Of a stretch of DNA of 24,063 nt, positions 7,588 through 15,281 are shown one piece after another. Within the stretch, counting starts at the first letter, position 1. Each line of letters begins with the position of its first letter. The position numbers and the translations under genes were made by a program. The notes beneath the pieces were generated by a model. That model made no database searches. It was not told where the DNA came from and worked only from the letters and a program-made list of their open reading frames with translations. The stretch comes from an uncultured Saprospiraceae bacterium (GTDB lineage: Bacteria > Bacteroidota > Bacteroidia > Chitinophagales > Saprospiraceae): positions 1 through 24,063 of the forward strand of contig CALBVQ010000109.1 in the NCBI GenBank assembly GCA_937969485.1, read 5' to 3'.

Positions 7588-7686
7588 ATGAAATTTAATT
7601 CCAAATATAAATCAATGTATAAGATGATGATGTGCTGTTGCATCATGATGGTTTCACCTATCAAAGGTCCGCCCTTATATTATTGA
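7588..7686 (+). CDS. Met/Cys-rich leader peptide 2 of the metY-metX operon
   Basis: This 32-codon ORF contains MMMCCCIMM (7624-7650) and stops with TGA at 7684-7686. It resembles leader 1 around the Lys-Met-Met-Cys-Cys-Cys core, suggesting duplication of the module. The antiterminator arm TCAAAGG (7661-7667) lies 11-20 bases past the Cys/Met run. A ribosome stalled on the Cys codons would leave it free, and one that reached the stop would cover it. Terminator 2 follows, and the metY ATG is about 100 bases beyond the leader stop. Confidence 0.8.
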   Translation: MKFNSKYKSMYKMMMCCCIMMVSPIKGPPLYY

Positions 7687-7721
7687 TTGCTGTACAATTA
7701 ATATTTAATGAGTCCCTTTGA
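7661..7721 (+). promoter_or_regulatory. Antiterminator of attenuator 2
   Basis: TCAAAGG (7661-7667) is exactly complementary to CCTTTGA (7715-7721), the inner part of the terminator 5' arm. Between them a 9-bp inner stem forms (7681-7689 with 7695-7703, one G-U pair, loop CTGTA). The two helices together make an antiterminator that is mutually exclusive with terminator 2. Pairing was worked out by eye. Confidence 0.68.
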
Positions 7722-7749
7722 GAGTGAAATTTCAAAGGGGCTTTTTTTT
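7711..7749 (+). terminator. Attenuator terminator 2
   Basis: AGTCCCTTTGA (7711-7721) pairs with TCAAAGGGGCT (7732-7742) over 11 bp with one G-U pair and a 10-nt loop, followed by a T-run to 7749. It ends 38 bases upstream of the metY start codon. Confidence 0.92.
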
Positions 7750-7787
7750 ATCACAAATCGTCGATAATCGACAAAAAACTAATTATT

Positions 7788-9059
7788 ATGAGCACTTTAC
7801 AACAAAAAACAAATGCACTTCATGCAGGGCACGACACTACATTAACGGAGGGAACAAGAGCCGTACCGATCTATCAAACTTCGTCGTATGTATTCAACGA
7901 CACCGATCATGCGGCAAATTTGTTTGGTCTCAGAGAATTTGGGTACATCTATACAAGGCTGAACAATCCTACGAATGACATTTTGGAAAAGAGACTTGCA
8001 TCCGTCGAAGGAGGCGTTGGAGCAGCTGTCTTTGCTTCTGGAACGTCAGCGATTGCGACAACTCTATTGACCTTGCTCAAAGCTGGCGACCACATCGTTT
8101 CTTCAAGTAGTCTGTACGGAGGAACCTTTAATCTACTGAATACTACACTACCGAGACTAGGGATAACTACAAGTCTTGTGGCAGCAGATGACGTATCGAA
8201 TTTCAAGAATGCAATCCAGGAGAATACACGTGCTATTTATATTGAGTCTCTTGGTAATCCCAAGTTGGACGTACTAGATATTGAAGCCATTTCAAAAATT
8301 GCAAAAGCGAATGGCATTCCTTTGATTGTAGACAATACTGTAGCGACGCCTGCGCTATTAAACCCTATAAAACACGGTGCTAATATCGTGATTCATTCAC
8401 TCACTAAGTACATAGGAGGTCAGGGAAGTTCGCTTGGCGGAGCTGTGATTGACGCCGGAACTTTTGACTGGACCAACGGTAATTTCCCAGAATTCACTGA
8501 GCCATCCAAAGGATATCACGGCTTAAAATACTCGGAAGCATTGGGTAACATAGCTTTCATCGTAAAATTAAGAATCGAAGGCTTGAGAGATTACGGAGCA
8601 TCACTCAGTCCTTACAATGCCTTCCAAATCATTCAAGGACTAGAGACTCTAGAGGTAAGAATCCAGCAACATTCAAGAAACGCGTTAGAAATTGCACAGT
8701 GGCTTGAGGCACAAGATCAAGTAGCATGGGTCAATTACCCAGGTCTTGAGACTAGTTCATATTTTGAATTAGGTCAAAAGTATCTACCAAAAGGAAAAAG
8801 TGGAATTGTCACATTTGGTTTGAAAGGAGGTTTCGATCAGGCAAAAAAGGTAACCGATGCCACAAAGATATTCTCTCTACTTGCCAACATTGGTGATACA
8901 AAATCACTCATTATTCACCCAGCTAGCACAACTCATCAACAACTTACTTCTGAGGAGCAACTTTCAGCCGGAGTAAGCCCTGATCTGATCAGGCTATCAA
9001 TAGGTCTAGAAGATGTACAAGACTTAAAAGATGATTTACTTCAAGCGATAAAGAGTTAA
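7788..9059 (+). CDS. metY: O-acetylhomoserine sulfhydrylase (MetY type, PLP-dependent)
   Basis: The enzyme condenses O-acetylhomoserine with sulfide to homocysteine, the direct sulfhydrylation route to methionine. At 423 residues it has the usual MetY length. Landmarks of the Cys/Met-metabolism PLP fold are TRAVPIYQTSSYVF (23-36), the YTRLNNPT motif (55-62), FASGTSAI (82-89), DNTVATP (182-188) and the PLP-lysine motif HSLTKYIGG with Lys207. The C-terminus has NIGDTKSLIIHPASTTH, typical of MetY. The family can also act as cysteine synthase, so the cysteine codons in the leaders fit. It is followed after one base by metX, which favours the acetylated over the succinylated substrate. Expression should depend on read-through of two attenuators. 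Confidence 0.93.
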   Translation: MSTLQQKTNALHAGHDTTLTEGTRAVPIYQTSSYVFNDTDHAANLFGLREFGYIYTRLNNPTNDILEKRLASVEGGVGAAVFASGTSAIATTLLTLLKAGDHIVSSSSLYGGTFNLLNTTLPRLGITTSLVAADDVSNFKNAIQENTRAIYIESLGNPKLDVLDIEAISKIAKANGIPLIVDNTVATPALLNPIKHGANIVIHSLTKYIGGQGSSLGGAVIDAGTFDWTNGNFPEFTEPSKGYHGLKYSEALGNIAFIVKLRIEGLRDYGASLSPYNAFQIIQGLETLEVRIQQHSRNALEIAQWLEAQDQVAWVNYPGLETSSYFELGQKYLPKGKSGIVTFGLKGGFDQAKKVTDATKIFSLLANIGDTKSLIIHPASTTHQQLTSEEQLSAGVSPDLIRLSIGLEDVQDLKDDLLQAIKS

Positions 9060-9060
9060 T

Positions 9061-10056
9061 ATGAATAATTTACAAAAGCACTCAATATATAAATACGTAA
9101 CAATAAGTGATGTCCAATATGAAAAATTGGACATCACTTATGAGGTGTTCGGTAAGAAAATCCATACAGCTCCTATCATAGTAGTTTTTCATGCTCTCAC
9201 TGGAAACTCAGATGTTGCTAGTGATGAAAAAGGGTGGTGGAAAGATCTCATAGGATATAACAAGACTATTGACCTTAATCGCTTTACCATCATTTCATTC
9301 AATATCCTTGGTAATGGATACGATGGAAATCTTATCGAAAACTATGCTGATTTTACAGCGAAAGATATTGCCATTTTGAATTTTCACACCCTCAGATCTT
9401 TAGGGGTAAAAAACATCTATGGAGTGATTGGTGGTTCTCTTGGAGGTGGAATCGCATGGGAATTAGTTGCTGAATTCCCCAAGTTCTCGTCTTATCTGTT
9501 TGCAATAGCTACGGATTGGAAAGCTACGGACTGGGTTTTAGGTTTCTGCGGGACTCAAGAGAGTATCTTGAAAAATTCTGCAAATCCCTTAGCTGATGCC
9601 AGGAGGATGGCCATGCTTTTCTACAGATCACCTGTTTCTTTGCAATCAAAGTTTGAACGTAAAAAACAAGATAACAAACAGTTTGCGGTTAATTCATGGC
9701 TGAACCATCATGGTAGTAAGCTCCAACATCGATTTTCTATCCAAGCTTATTTGATGATGAATCAACTTCTAGCGAGCGTTGATATAACCCGAGGAGAATA
9801 CAAAGAAGATGTATTTCAAAAGCTTGAGACCACAATTGTTCAAATTTCGATAGAAAGTGATTTACTGTATTTACCCGATGAAAACAAGGAAACAGCTGAA
9901 TATCTCAAAGAATTAGGAATCAAGAATTCTTATTTCCAAGTAAAGTCCGAAGATGGCCATGATGCCTTCCTGATTGAGCATGATCAGATTGGTGCTTTCA
10001 TTAAACCATTCTTAGCTTACGATACAAGCAAAAGTAATTCTGAAAATGCGGCATAA
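9061..10056 (+). CDS. metX: Homoserine O-acetyltransferase
   Basis: The enzyme activates homoserine with acetyl-CoA, providing the substrate of the upstream MetY. It is a 331-residue alpha/beta-hydrolase-fold protein, slightly short for the family. The MetX signature HALTGNSDVA...GWW occurs at 44-60. The nucleophile elbow is GGSLGG with Ser126, and the probable triad partners are Asp267 (ESDLLY) and His300 (DGHDAF). FAIATDWKATDWVLGF is the lid-region segment. The start is one base after the metY stop, so the two genes are co-transcribed and probably translationally coupled. Genes for later steps to methionine are not in the window. Confidence 0.92.
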   Translation: MNNLQKHSIYKYVTISDVQYEKLDITYEVFGKKIHTAPIIVVFHALTGNSDVASDEKGWWKDLIGYNKTIDLNRFTIISFNILGNGYDGNLIENYADFTAKDIAILNFHTLRSLGVKNIYGVIGGSLGGGIAWELVAEFPKFSSYLFAIATDWKATDWVLGFCGTQESILKNSANPLADARRMAMLFYRSPVSLQSKFERKKQDNKQFAVNSWLNHHGSKLQHRFSIQAYLMMNQLLASVDITRGEYKEDVFQKLETTIVQISIESDLLYLPDENKETAEYLKELGIKNSYFQVKSEDGHDAFLIEHDQIGAFIKPFLAYDTSKSNSENAA

Positions 10057-10123
10057 GACAGGAAGGATCAAGAAGAATTTCTTGTGGGGCTAGTAAAGTA
10101 TTTTACCTACATATAAATAAAAT

Positions 10124-10239
10124 ATTTTTAGCAGACATTAATGTTGCGAGAGGAACATGGAGTGTATGTCGCGAACGCTAGTGAGTGATGAGGCCACTGC
10201 CGAAACACGGAATACTCTGGTCCAATGGCCTCTTTTTTT
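10124..10239 (+). ncRNA. Candidate structured 3'-UTR RNA or small RNA
   Basis: Between metX and its terminator the sequence becomes GC-richer and foldable. There is a bulged hairpin (GCG 10146-10148 with CGC 10170-10172, and ACAT 10155-10158 with ATGT 10166-10169), then GCG-AA-CGC, then a CCG-AAACA-CGG hairpin within the terminator loop. It may be a 3'-end-derived sRNA or just the mRNA trailer. No known RNA family was recognised. Confidence 0.3.
10190..10239 (+). terminator. Terminator of the metY-metX operon
   Basis: GAGGCCACTG (10190-10199) pairs with CAATGGCCTC (10223-10232) with one mismatch. The 23-nt loop itself contains a small hairpin, and seven T residues follow. Confidence 0.8.
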
Positions 10240-10302
10240 GAGGGCAATGGAACTCGCCCGATCAATCATTAACTATAACTATCTTATCCACCTCTTTTTT
10301 TG

Positions 10303-10330
10303 TCTTGGTCCGACAGAAGGGGGACCAAGG
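10303..10330. other. Hairpin between convergent operons
   Basis: TCTTGGTCC and GGACCAAGG form a 9-bp stem (one G-T pair). A T-run precedes it on the plus strand at 10294-10301, so it is not a standard terminator in either direction. Confidence 0.4.
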
Positions 10331-10346
10331 AAGACTTGTACTTTTC

Positions 10347-10381
10347 AAAAAAACGAAACCTCTCGAACTATGTTCGAGAGG
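10347..10381 (-). terminator. Terminator of the carA-eno-divIC-sucD cluster
   Basis: On the minus strand a perfect 10-bp stem (CCTCTCGAAC with GTTCGAGAGG) and a 3-nt loop are followed by five bases and then seven T residues. The gap before the T-run makes it slightly atypical. It lies about 105 bases past the sucD stop. Confidence 0.7.
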
Positions 10382-10418
10382 CCGTGCATTAGTTAGTTGA
10401 CAACTAATCTTATTTTGG

Positions 10419-10483
10419 ATCAACTGAAAGGTAAGAAATATTCTTCCTCGAAATTAATCCCAGCAAGCAAGCTTACCGTTGAT
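10419..10483 (-). other. Bulged long-range hairpin in the sucD 3' UTR
   Basis: ATCAAC and GGTAAG (10419-10435) pair with CTTACC and GTTGAT (10472-10483), giving 12 base pairs with a 5-nt bulge. It begins five bases from the sucD stop codon. A further 15-nt palindrome, TTAGTTG-A-CAACTAA, lies at 10393-10407. This may stabilise the mRNA 3' end; function unknown. Confidence 0.4.
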
Positions 10484-10487
10484 ACAA

Positions 10488-11363
10488 TTATCCGTTAAGG
10501 ACTTTTGCCATTGTTTTTCCAATATCTGCTGGCGAATTCACAACATGAATTCCACAAGAAGCCATGATTCTCATTTTTGCCTCAGCTGTATCATCTTCCC
10601 CTCCAATGATTGCACCTGCGTGCCCCATTGTTCGTCCCTTAGGAGCAGTTTGTCCCGCGATAAATCCTACAACTGGTTTCTTGTTTCCAGTACTTTTGAT
10701 GTACTCAGAAGCTAGTGCTTCATAGTTACCACCTATCTCACCGATCATCACGATACCATCAGTTTCTGGATCTTCCATCAGGAGCTTAACTGCCTCTCTT
10801 GTGGGAGTTCCTACGATAGGGTCACCACCGATTCCAATTGCAGTTGAGATACCGAGTCCAGCTTTCACTATCTGATCAGCTGCTTCGTAAGTAAGTGTTC
10901 CTGACTTAGAAACCACCCCAATACGTCCTTTTTTGAAAACGAATCCAGGCATAATTCCCACTTTCGCTTCGTCTGGCGTAATAACTCCAGGGCAATTTGG
11001 CCCTACAAGAGTCACTTCCTTGTCCTCAATATATGCTTTTACTTTCACCATATCCTGAACTGCAATTCCTTCAGTTATACATATGATTACTTTTATCCCA
11101 GCCGCTGCTGCTTCCATTATTGCATCAGGAGCAAAACGAGGAGGCACGAATATGATTGTTGTGTTAGCTCCGGCTTTATCTACAGCTTCCTGAACTGTGT
11201 TAAATACTGGTTTTCCAAGATGCTCTTGACCTCCTTTTCCTGGAGTCACACCCCCTACAACATTAGTTCCGTAATCTATCATTTGACCAGCGTGGAAACT
11301 TCCTTCTTTTCCAGTGAATCCCTGCACAATGATTTTCGAATCTTTATTTACTAATACACTCAT
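10488..11363 (-). CDS. sucD: Succinate-CoA ligase (ADP-forming) alpha subunit
   Basis: This TCA-cycle enzyme interconverts succinyl-CoA and succinate with ATP formation. The 291-residue length is standard. Landmarks are the CoA-binding Rossmann start GFTGKEGSFHAGQMIDYGT (15-33), VGGVTPGKGG, GPNCPGVI (121-128), GIGGDPIVGT, GEIGG, and the phosphohistidine segment PKGRTMGHAGAI with His248. The beta subunit gene (sucC) is not in the window. The gene starts seven bases after the upstream divIC-like gene and is the last of the cluster. Confidence 0.96.
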   Translation of the reverse strand: MSVLVNKDSKIIVQGFTGKEGSFHAGQMIDYGTNVVGGVTPGKGGQEHLGKPVFNTVQEAVDKAGANTTIIFVPPRFAPDAIMEAAAAGIKVIICITEGIAVQDMVKVKAYIEDKEVTLVGPNCPGVITPDEAKVGIMPGFVFKKGRIGVVSKSGTLTYEAADQIVKAGLGISTAIGIGGDPIVGTPTREAVKLLMEDPETDGIVMIGEIGGNYEALASEYIKSTGNKKPVVGFIAGQTAPKGRTMGHAGAIIGGEDDTAEAKMRIMASCGIHVVNSPADIGKTMAKVLNG

Positions 11364-11370
11364 AATCTAC

Positions 11371-11682
11371 TTATTCTTCTTTTTTTATTACGACTATTTC
11401 TTCATTTGGTTTATGCATGTAATATCGTTCTCTTGCGTATTTCTCCTTATATAAATCAATGTGTTTCAGCTGTTCCCGTGTTTCCACGATCTTTGCCTGA
11501 TAACTTAATTGATCCTCTTGAAGTTTTTCTACCTTTTGATTTAAATATCGATGTGAATTCACATTATATTTATCAAAAAACAATACCCATATGAGAAAGG
11601 CTACCATTGCTATAGTATACTTGTTGAGCCACACTTTTGTGGATCTCCATTTAAATTTATCTAGTATTGATTTGATATTCAT
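11371..11682 (-). CDS. Septum formation initiator (DivIC/FtsB-like)
   Basis: This small bitopic division protein has a short cytoplasmic N-terminus, a membrane helix (YTIAMVAFLIWVLFF), then a coiled coil (about residues 42-80) and the family end region YARERYYMHKPNEEIVVI. I chose the ATG at 11682 (103 residues), with AAAGG a few bases upstream. A start at 11718 would add 12 basic residues. The position next to eno is a widely conserved neighbourhood for ftsB/divIC genes and supports the call. FtsB-like proteins bridge FtsL and FtsQ in the divisome. Confidence 0.85.
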   Translation of the reverse strand: MNIKSILDKFKWRSTKVWLNKYTIAMVAFLIWVLFFDKYNVNSHRYLNQKVEKLQEDQLSYQAKIVETREQLKHIDLYKEKYARERYYMHKPNEEIVVIKKEE

Positions 11683-11803
11683 CCGGCGACCTTTAAACAC
11701 ATTAAACTTTTTGAACAAGTATAAGTGCTAGATTACTAATTAAATACCAAAGATAAGGCTATTTTTTCGCTTTTGATAAAATTTCCCTTATATAAAATAG
11801 TTC

Positions 11804-13090
11804 TTACAAGCCAAAGATTGATTTTCCTGGGTAAATTCCCTGATCACCTAGCTCCTCTTCTATTCTCAATAATTGATTGTACTTTGCGATTCTATCACTT
11901 CTACTTGCCGATCCAGTCTTGATCTGTCCGCAATTTAAAGCTACAGCCAAGTCAGCAATCGTAGTATCTTCTGTCTCTCCTGATCTATGGCTCATCACAC
12001 TTGTAAATGCATTACGAGTTGCCATGTTCACAGCATCAATTGTTTCGGTCAAACTACCTATCTGATTTACTTTGATCAATATTGAATTAGCAGAACTCTC
12101 TTCAATTCCTCGCGCAAGTCTGTTTGTATTCGTTACGAATAAATCATCGCCTACCAACTGAATCTTATCTCCTAATTTAGATGTTAGGCTTTGCCATCCA
12201 CTCCAGTCATCTTCATCTAACCCATCTTCTATAGAAATAATAGGGTATTTATCCGCCCATCCTTTCCAGTAATCAACCATTTCAGAACTAGTTAACTTAT
12301 CTCCTGTACTTTTGTGGAAGTGATATACTTTTTCTTCTGCATTGTAAAATTCTGAAGCTGCAGCATCCATACCAATCATGATATCTTCACCTGGCCTGTA
12401 ACCAGCACTTTCGATGGCTTTAAGAACGATTTTTACCGCGTCTTCATTCGACTTGATATTAGGGGCAAAACCACCTTCATCTCCTACATTCGTAGAAAAA
12501 CCGCCATCTTTCAATACTTTCTTCAAGTGATGAAAAGTTTCAACTCCCATTCGTAAAGCCTCTGAAAAATAATCAGCTCCCACAGGAATGATCATAAATT
12601 CTTGAAAATCGATACTATTATCAGCATGCGATCCTCCATTTAGTATGTTCATCATAGGAACAGGAAGCACATGCGCATTTACACCACCGACATATCTGAA
12701 TAGTGATTGTCCGCTTACTTCAGAAGCAGCCTTAGCACAAGCTAATGAAACTCCTAGGATTGCATTTGCACCTAACTTTGATTTATTATCTGTACCGTCA
12801 AGCTCTATCATTGCTTCATCAATAGCAATCTGATTCATTACGTCCATACCGATTAGCACTTCAGCAATTGGCCCATTAATATTGTCACAAGCAGTAAGTA
12901 CTCCTTTCCCCAGGAACCTTCCTTTGTCACCATCTCGCAGCTCTACAGCCTCGTATTTTCCTGTGGACGCCCCACTAGGCACCGCGGCTCTACCAAAATG
13001 CCCGCTTGTCGTTAATACCTCCACCTCTACTGTGGGATTTCCTCTGGAGTCAAGAATTTCTCTTGAACGTATATCTAATATACTGCTCAT
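11804..13090 (-). CDS. eno: Enolase
   Basis: This glycolytic enzyme interconverts 2-phosphoglycerate and phosphoenolpyruvate. At 428 residues it is full length. Landmarks are AAVPSGASTG (35-44), GGSHADNSIDFQEFMI (152-167), the catalytic Glu205 in VGDEGGFAP, Mg ligands Asp242, Glu288 and Asp315, the catalytic base Lys340 in LIKVNQIG, and SHRSGETED (367-375). It begins ten bases after the carA stop. PEP made here is also a substrate of the DAHP synthase encoded at 19760. Confidence 0.97.
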   Translation of the reverse strand: MSSILDIRSREILDSRGNPTVEVEVLTTSGHFGRAAVPSGASTGKYEAVELRDGDKGRFLGKGVLTACDNINGPIAEVLIGMDVMNQIAIDEAMIELDGTDNKSKLGANAILGVSLACAKAASEVSGQSLFRYVGGVNAHVLPVPMMNILNGGSHADNSIDFQEFMIIPVGADYFSEALRMGVETFHHLKKVLKDGGFSTNVGDEGGFAPNIKSNEDAVKIVLKAIESAGYRPGEDIMIGMDAAASEFYNAEEKVYHFHKSTGDKLTSSEMVDYWKGWADKYPIISIEDGLDEDDWSGWQSLTSKLGDKIQLVGDDLFVTNTNRLARGIEESSANSILIKVNQIGSLTETIDAVNMATRNAFTSVMSHRSGETEDTTIADLAVALNCGQIKTGSASRSDRIAKYNQLLRIEEELGDQGIYPGKSIFGL

Positions 13091-13100
13091 AATTTATGAT

Positions 13101-14213
13101 TTATGATTTGTGATCTTTAATTAAATCTATGAATTTATCGAATAAATACCTAGAATCATGTGGCCCTGGATTTGCCTCCGGGTGATGCTGAACTGAAAAC
13201 GCTGGTTTGCCTACTAATTCTATTCCTTCGATTGTATCGTCGTTAAGATTCTTGTGTGTTACTCGGATTGTATCACTCTTTGCTTCTAATTCCTTTCCAC
13301 TCACTGCAAAACCATGATTTTGTGTTGTGATTTCACCCTTTCCCGAATCGAGATTTATAACTGGGTGATTAGCTCCTCTGTGACCATTATGCATCTTGTA
13401 TGTAGAAACGCCTTGAGACAATGAAAGAATCTGATGTCCTAAGCATATTCCAAAAGTTGGTTTCCCACTGTCAATAATCTGCTTCGTTGTCTCTATTGCA
13501 TAGTCCATACTTGATGGATCTCCAGGTCCGTTTGACAAGAAATATCCATCAGCATTCCATGCTTTCAAGGTCTCAAAATCTGTTTTTGCAGGGAAAACTT
13601 TCAGGTATGCTCCTCGCTCTGCTATACAATTCAAGATATTTTGCTTCGTCCCAAAATCCAGTACAGCAACTTTCAACTTCTCCTCCGGATTTCCTAAGTA
13701 ATAAGCGTTTTCAGTCGTTACTTTACTTGCAAGTTCAAGACCTTCCATGCTTGGAGTTTCAGCCAAGATTTTCTTCAAAGTTTCGAGATCCTCATGCTCA
13801 CTACTTATCACAGCATTCATTACCCCTTTATCTCTGATTCGCTTCACAATTTCTCTCGTATCAATGTCAGAAATACAAACAAGATTCTCTTGCTCAAAAT
13901 ACTCTTGAATCGAATTATCGGCAAGCGGCCTATGATAATCTACCGTAAAATTCTTACATATCAACCCGGCTATTTGAGCTCCTTTACTCTCCGTATCACC
14001 AGCCTTTGTACCATAATTCCCTATGTGAGAATTCGTAGTAACAAGAATTTGGTTGTAATATGATGGATCTGAAAAAACTTCCTGATAACCTGTCATACCA
14101 GTATTAAAGCAAATTTCACCGGACGTTGTCCCTTTAATTCCATATGCCTTTCCTTTGTAAACTGTGCCATCTTCAAGAAGTAAAGTGGCTGTGTGGGTTC
14201 CTATGTAAGTCAC
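13101..14213 (-). CDS. carA: Carbamoyl-phosphate synthase small (glutaminase) subunit
   Basis: This subunit hydrolyses glutamine and passes ammonia to CarB for pyrimidine and arginine synthesis. Landmarks are ATLLLEDGTVYKGKAYG near the start, ICFNTGMTGYQEVFSDPSY, the amidotransferase nucleophile motif FGICLGHQIL, and the His-Glu pair in QHHPEANPGPHDS. There is no ATG near the expected start. I chose the GTG at 14213, which gives the usual short lead before LLLEDG (370 residues). A GTG at 14255 would add 14 residues. The stop is ten bases before eno. The large subunit gene (carB) is not in the window. Confidence 0.93.
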   Translation of the reverse strand: MTYIGTHTATLLLEDGTVYKGKAYGIKGTTSGEICFNTGMTGYQEVFSDPSYYNQILVTTNSHIGNYGTKAGDTESKGAQIAGLICKNFTVDYHRPLADNSIQEYFEQENLVCISDIDTREIVKRIRDKGVMNAVISSEHEDLETLKKILAETPSMEGLELASKVTTENAYYLGNPEEKLKVAVLDFGTKQNILNCIAERGAYLKVFPAKTDFETLKAWNADGYFLSNGPGDPSSMDYAIETTKQIIDSGKPTFGICLGHQILSLSQGVSTYKMHNGHRGANHPVINLDSGKGEITTQNHGFAVSGKELEAKSDTIRVTHKNLNDDTIEGIELVGKPAFSVQHHPEANPGPHDSRYLFDKFIDLIKDHKS

Positions 14214-14276
14214 TGTTTCAAGTTTTTTTAAAATTCGCACAAATATACTAAACACAAAGGATTCTCGAGAACTTCA

Positions 14277-15188
14277 TCACTGCAAAAAAGGCAATTCTTT
14301 TCTGAGTTCACTCAAGCGCTTTTGCAGTCTAGTCTGAAAACTAATATTTTCCTCACTTTCTATATTAAATGCCCTATGTTCCTGCATCTTTCGTACTTTT
14401 TCAACGCTTTTCATAACTTTTCTAGTGACATCCGAAAAATAAGATTCTGAAAACTTTTCCCAAACATAATCAAGCGCCTCATCACTGGGATGCACCCTGT
14501 CTTTACCATAGAATCTGTAGTCGCGCAAGTCGTCTAAAACTAGCTCATACGACGGAAAATAATCCATCCTAGCTCCATGAATTGCTGCAATTAAATGTGA
14601 TTTAGATAATTGATTTTCAATAAACCCGTCTTTCAAGTGCCGTACAGGTGAGACGGTTAATACAAGTTTTTTGGCTTCCGCCAAAACTTTAATTTCATGT
14701 AAATCTTTTTGAATTTCATCAATAGACTGGAGTCTCTTGCGAAATAATTTAGCTGTCTGCTTGTGACAATTAGCAACAGTAATTCCGTCCTTATCATACA
14801 CATGAGCCGTTCCCAAAGTCACAAAAAAGTAGGATGTCCCCCTCCATCTCTGAGCAAATTCTCTTTGGGCTTGACCCCATTTCTCCATAAACAACTCCTT
14901 CGAACTAACTTTAAAATCCGAATGAAAATCATAATGACAAATCATCCCATCTCGCTCGACAAATAAATACTCATTTAGCTTTTCCTTTCCAAGCAAAAGC
15001 TTCAACATCTTCAATAATGACTGAGAATTGTACAGAATTCCAGTAGGATTACAATCATTACCAAAACCATAGTACGAAAATTTATTTGCCATATTACGTG
15101 CAAAACAGGAGCCCATAAAAAGAGTAAAATCATTGTGATTTATCGAATCTTCACTTGCTGGAATATGTAATTCAGTCCGCCATTTCAT
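14277..15188 (-). CDS. GSCFA-domain protein
   Basis: This 303-residue protein carries the defining motif MGSCFARNM (25-33) near the N-terminus, followed by NPTGILYNS. Later blocks VTLGTAHVY, LTVSPVRH and the DRVHPSDEALDYVWEKF segment are typical of the family, which looks SGNH/GDSL-like (Ser27 as candidate nucleophile; Asp and His of DRVHPS as partners). There is no signal peptide. The biochemical role is not established. It lies immediately upstream of carA on the same strand and may be co-transcribed with it. Confidence 0.9.
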   Translation of the reverse strand: MKWRTELHIPASEDSINHNDFTLFMGSCFARNMANKFSYYGFGNDCNPTGILYNSQSLLKMLKLLLGKEKLNEYLFVERDGMICHYDFHSDFKVSSKELFMEKWGQAQREFAQRWRGTSYFFVTLGTAHVYDKDGITVANCHKQTAKLFRKRLQSIDEIQKDLHEIKVLAEAKKLVLTVSPVRHLKDGFIENQLSKSHLIAAIHGARMDYFPSYELVLDDLRDYRFYGKDRVHPSDEALDYVWEKFSESYFSDVTRKVMKSVEKVRKMQEHRAFNIESEENISFQTRLQKRLSELRKELPFLQ

Positions 15189-15281
15189 AGACCAAAGGTC
15201 AGTAATTTTATTAATCCATGCCGAGAATGAAGCTAAATTGTCGAAGTTTATGTTCTATTCTTTCACATAGTCTAACATTTT

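Noticed and set aside
7431..7664. Minus-strand ORF across both leader peptides
   Set aside because: It is antisense to the leaders and terminator 1, and its composition reflects the complementary repeats, not a protein.
7346..7787. SAM riboswitch upstream of metY
   Set aside because: No S-box or SAM-II-like conserved core was recognised; the leader ORFs and terminators account for the structure.
7718..7978. ORF overlapping the second attenuator and the start of metY
   Set aside because: It crosses terminator 2 and overlaps the strongly supported metY gene in another frame.
10155..10215. Hammerhead-ribozyme-like segment (TGATGA...GCCGAAAC)
   Set aside because: The TGATGA, a short GGC/GCC stem and GAAAC resemble the core, but the invariant C before TGATGA is G, and stems I and III could not be completed convincingly.
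10303..10330. Terminator for metY-metX or sucD
   Set aside because: The stem is good but the T-run lies on the wrong side for either direction.
10157..10396. 79-codon ORF downstream of metX
   Set aside because: It runs through the metX operon terminator and its T-run, has a TTTTTTTTG stretch in frame and no protein-like features; it is better explained as noncoding structured sequence.
14763..14966. Plus-strand small ORFs within the GSCFA, carA, eno and glutamine synthetase genes
   Set aside because: They are antisense shadows of strongly supported conserved genes.
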